Below are positions 12,770-14,089 of a stretch of DNA of 14,089 bases, piece by piece (within the stretch, counting starts at the first letter, position 1; each line of letters starts with the position of its first letter). Source of the stretch: Bacteroidales bacterium (GTDB taxonomy: Bacteria > Bacteroidota > Bacteroidia > Bacteroidales > UBA3824). The notes beneath the pieces were generated by a model that did not search any database, was not told the DNA's origin, and saw nothing but the letters and a program-made list of their open reading frames with translations. The translations under genes and the position numbers were made by a program. The stretch lies in assembly GCA_016287995.1 (NCBI GenBank), contig JAEEXW010000030.1, positions 1 through 14,089 on the forward strand. The letters run 5' to 3'.

Positions 12770-14089
12770 TTATGCATCAATATTTGCATACACTGCGTTT
12801 TGTTCGATAAATTCGCGTCTTGGCGGAACGTCGTCGCCCATAAGCATAGCGAAAGTTCTGTCAGCCTCGGCAGCGTTTTCTATCGTAACTTGTTTCAAAG
12901 TTCTCGTCTCGGGATTCATTGTTGTTTCCCAAAGTTGATCGGCGTTCATTTCACCAAGACCTTTGTAACGCTGAACCGTGCAACTATCTTCCTGACCATT
13001 GCCGAAATCTTGCAATGCTTTAAGTCTTTGGTCTTCTGTCCAACAATAACGCTGAGATTTTCCTTTCTTTACCAAATAAAGCGGAGGATTTGCCAAATAC
13101 AAATGACCTTGTTCAATCACTTCTTTCATATAACGGAAGAAAAGCGTCATCGCAAGTGTTTGAATATGAGCACCGTCCACATCGGCATCCGTCATGATGA
13201 TAATCTTGTCGTAACGGATATTTTTAAGGTTTGCCGCCTGAGAATCTTCCTCTGTACCGATTGTAATTCCAAGAGCAGTGTAGATATTTTTTATTTCGTC
13301 GTTGTCCAAAGTCTTGTATTGAACGGCTTTTTCAACGTTCAAGATTTTACCTCTTAACGGCAAAATTGCTTGATACATTCTGTCGCGACCTTGTTTTGCT
13401 GTTCCACCTGCCGAATCTCCCTCGACTATAAAAATCTCGGTCTTCGTATTATCTCTTGACGAACAGTCAGCGAGTTTTCCGGGAAGTCCCGCGCCTTTAA
13501 GACTGCTTTGGTGTTGAACAAGTTTTCTTGCGTTGTTAGCCGCAATTCTCGCCTTTGCAGCAAGAAGCACTTTATTAACAATATTTCGTGCTGAGTTCGG
13601 ATTTTCTTCCAAATAATTTGTCAAAGCGTCAGAAATTGCAGCGTCAACTGCCGGACCAACTTCGGTATTTCCGAGTTTTGTTTTTGTCTGACCTTCAAAA
13701 AGTGGCTCTTGAACTTTTACAGAAATAATTGCCGTCAAACCCTCGCGGAAGTCATCACCTGAGATTTCAAGTTTTGCTTTTGCTAACATTCCTGATGTTT
13801 CAGCGTATTGTTTCAAAGTTCTTGTAAGACCGCGTCTAAAACCTGTCAAATGCGTTCCGCCTTCTTGCGTGTTGATGTTATTGACATAACTATGAACATT
13901 CTCTCTAAAACCGTTGTTGTATTGCATTGCGACTTCAATCGGAATGCCGTTTTTCTCGGTGTTTAAGTGAATGATTTCGCAAAGTTCGTCTTTTGAAACT
14001 TCCAAATAATCAATAAAATCTTTCAAACCGTTTTCAGAGTGGAAAACATCGTGACGGGTGTTTCCGTTTTCATCGGGGCGCATATCGTG
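12770..14089 (-). CDS. gyrB: DNA gyrase subunit B, C-terminal two thirds (5' end outside the window)
   Basis: The last 439 residues of the ATPase/TOPRIM subunit of DNA gyrase are visible; the frame stays open to the window edge (HDMRPDEN), so the ATG at 14083 is internal. Visible parts are the second part of the transducer domain (QEGGTHLTGFRRGLTRT, then QTKTKLGNTEVGPAV), the TOPRIM domain with EGDSAGG (223-229) and the metal-binding DADVDGAHI (301-309), and the C-terminal YKGLGEMNADQLWETTMNP with the ending PRREFIEQNAVYANIDA typical of GyrB. The TAKQGRDR and the QLWETTMNP blocks favour GyrB over ParE of topoisomerase IV, which usually differs here. The GHKL ATPase domain is not in the window. 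With GyrA it would introduce negative supercoils. It is followed 15 bases later by the AsmA gene in the same direction. Confidence 0.95.
   Translation of the reverse strand, partial: HDMRPDENGNTRHDVFHSENGLKDFIDYLEVSKDELCEIIHLNTEKNGIPIEVAMQYNNGFRENVHSYVNNINTQEGGTHLTGFRRGLTRTLKQYAETSGMLAKAKLEISGDDFREGLTAIISVKVQEPLFEGQTKTKLGNTEVGPAVDAAISDALTNYLEENPNSARNIVNKVLLAAKARIAANNARKLVQHQSSLKGAGLPGKLADCSSRDNTKTEIFIVEGDSAGGTAKQGRDRMYQAILPLRGKILNVEKAVQYKTLDNDEIKNIYTALGITIGTEEDSQAANLKNIRYDKIIIMTDADVDGAHIQTLAMTLFFRYMKEVIEQGHLYLANPPLYLVKKGKSQRYCWTEDQRLKALQDFGNGQEDSCTVQRYKGLGEMNADQLWETTMNPETRTLKQVTIENAAEADRTFAMLMGDDVPPRREFIEQNAVYANIDA

Noticed and set aside
12761..13357. 198-codon open frame on the plus strand opposite gyrB
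   Set aside because: It lies wholly antisense to the strongly conserved gyrB C-terminus, its product is not recognisable, and no promoter precedes it. It is a shadow frame.
1..14089. CRISPR array, tRNA, rRNA, transposase or insertion-sequence ends
   Set aside because: No regularly spaced direct repeats, no cloverleaf or rRNA-like sequence and no transposase-like frame were found by reading; the toxin-antitoxin pair is the only mobile-type cargo.

Overview
This window looks like the chromosome of an AT-rich Bacteroidota species, probably a Bacteroidales relative. The evidence is the set of protein families (an OmpA/PD40/carboxypeptidase-regulatory outer-membrane protein, a WbqC-like protein, an rSAM/lipoprotein pair, an AsmA protein with a long Ala/Lys/Glu coiled-coil tail, and the N-terminus of a secreted GH2 glycosidase) together with several TTTG / TAnnTTTG promoters of the Bacteroidota primary-sigma type and a lack of strong Shine-Dalgarno sequences.

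Left block (1-2267, minus strand): a WbqC-like protein and a GT39/ArnT-like multi-spanning glycosyltransferase overlap by 11 bases. They are followed 23 bases later by the signal peptide and N-terminus of a GH2 family glycosidase (beta-galactosidase-like), which is cut by the window edge.

Central block (2316-5902, plus strand): a clear promoter drives a tight six-gene run. The genes are an FtsE-like ABC ATPase, a radical SAM/SPASM enzyme, a small lipoprotein of the type paired with that enzyme, an unrecognised 271-residue helical protein, and a two-gene ParE/RelE-type toxin-antitoxin module. Neighbours overlap or lie at most 8 bases apart. The rSAM/lipoprotein pair is a known family pair without an established function. 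Its coupling here to an ABC ATPase and an unknown helical protein is the best candidate in the window for an undescribed system. A near-perfect 12-bp palindrome (5920-5947) closes the space to the converging genes.

Right block (5964-14089, minus strand), in transcription order: gyrB C-terminal part (window edge), an AsmA-family protein with an 11-residue-repeat tail and a strong intrinsic terminator, a roughly 300-bp AT-rich gap, a small two-TM protein with MORN-like repeats, a PorE-like OmpA/PD40 protein with its own promoter, and a YrbG-type Na+/Ca2+ antiporter. Two likely start corrections are supported by promoter positions: the WbqC-like gene starts at 2216, not 2267, and the OmpA/PD40 gene starts at 8878, not 8920.
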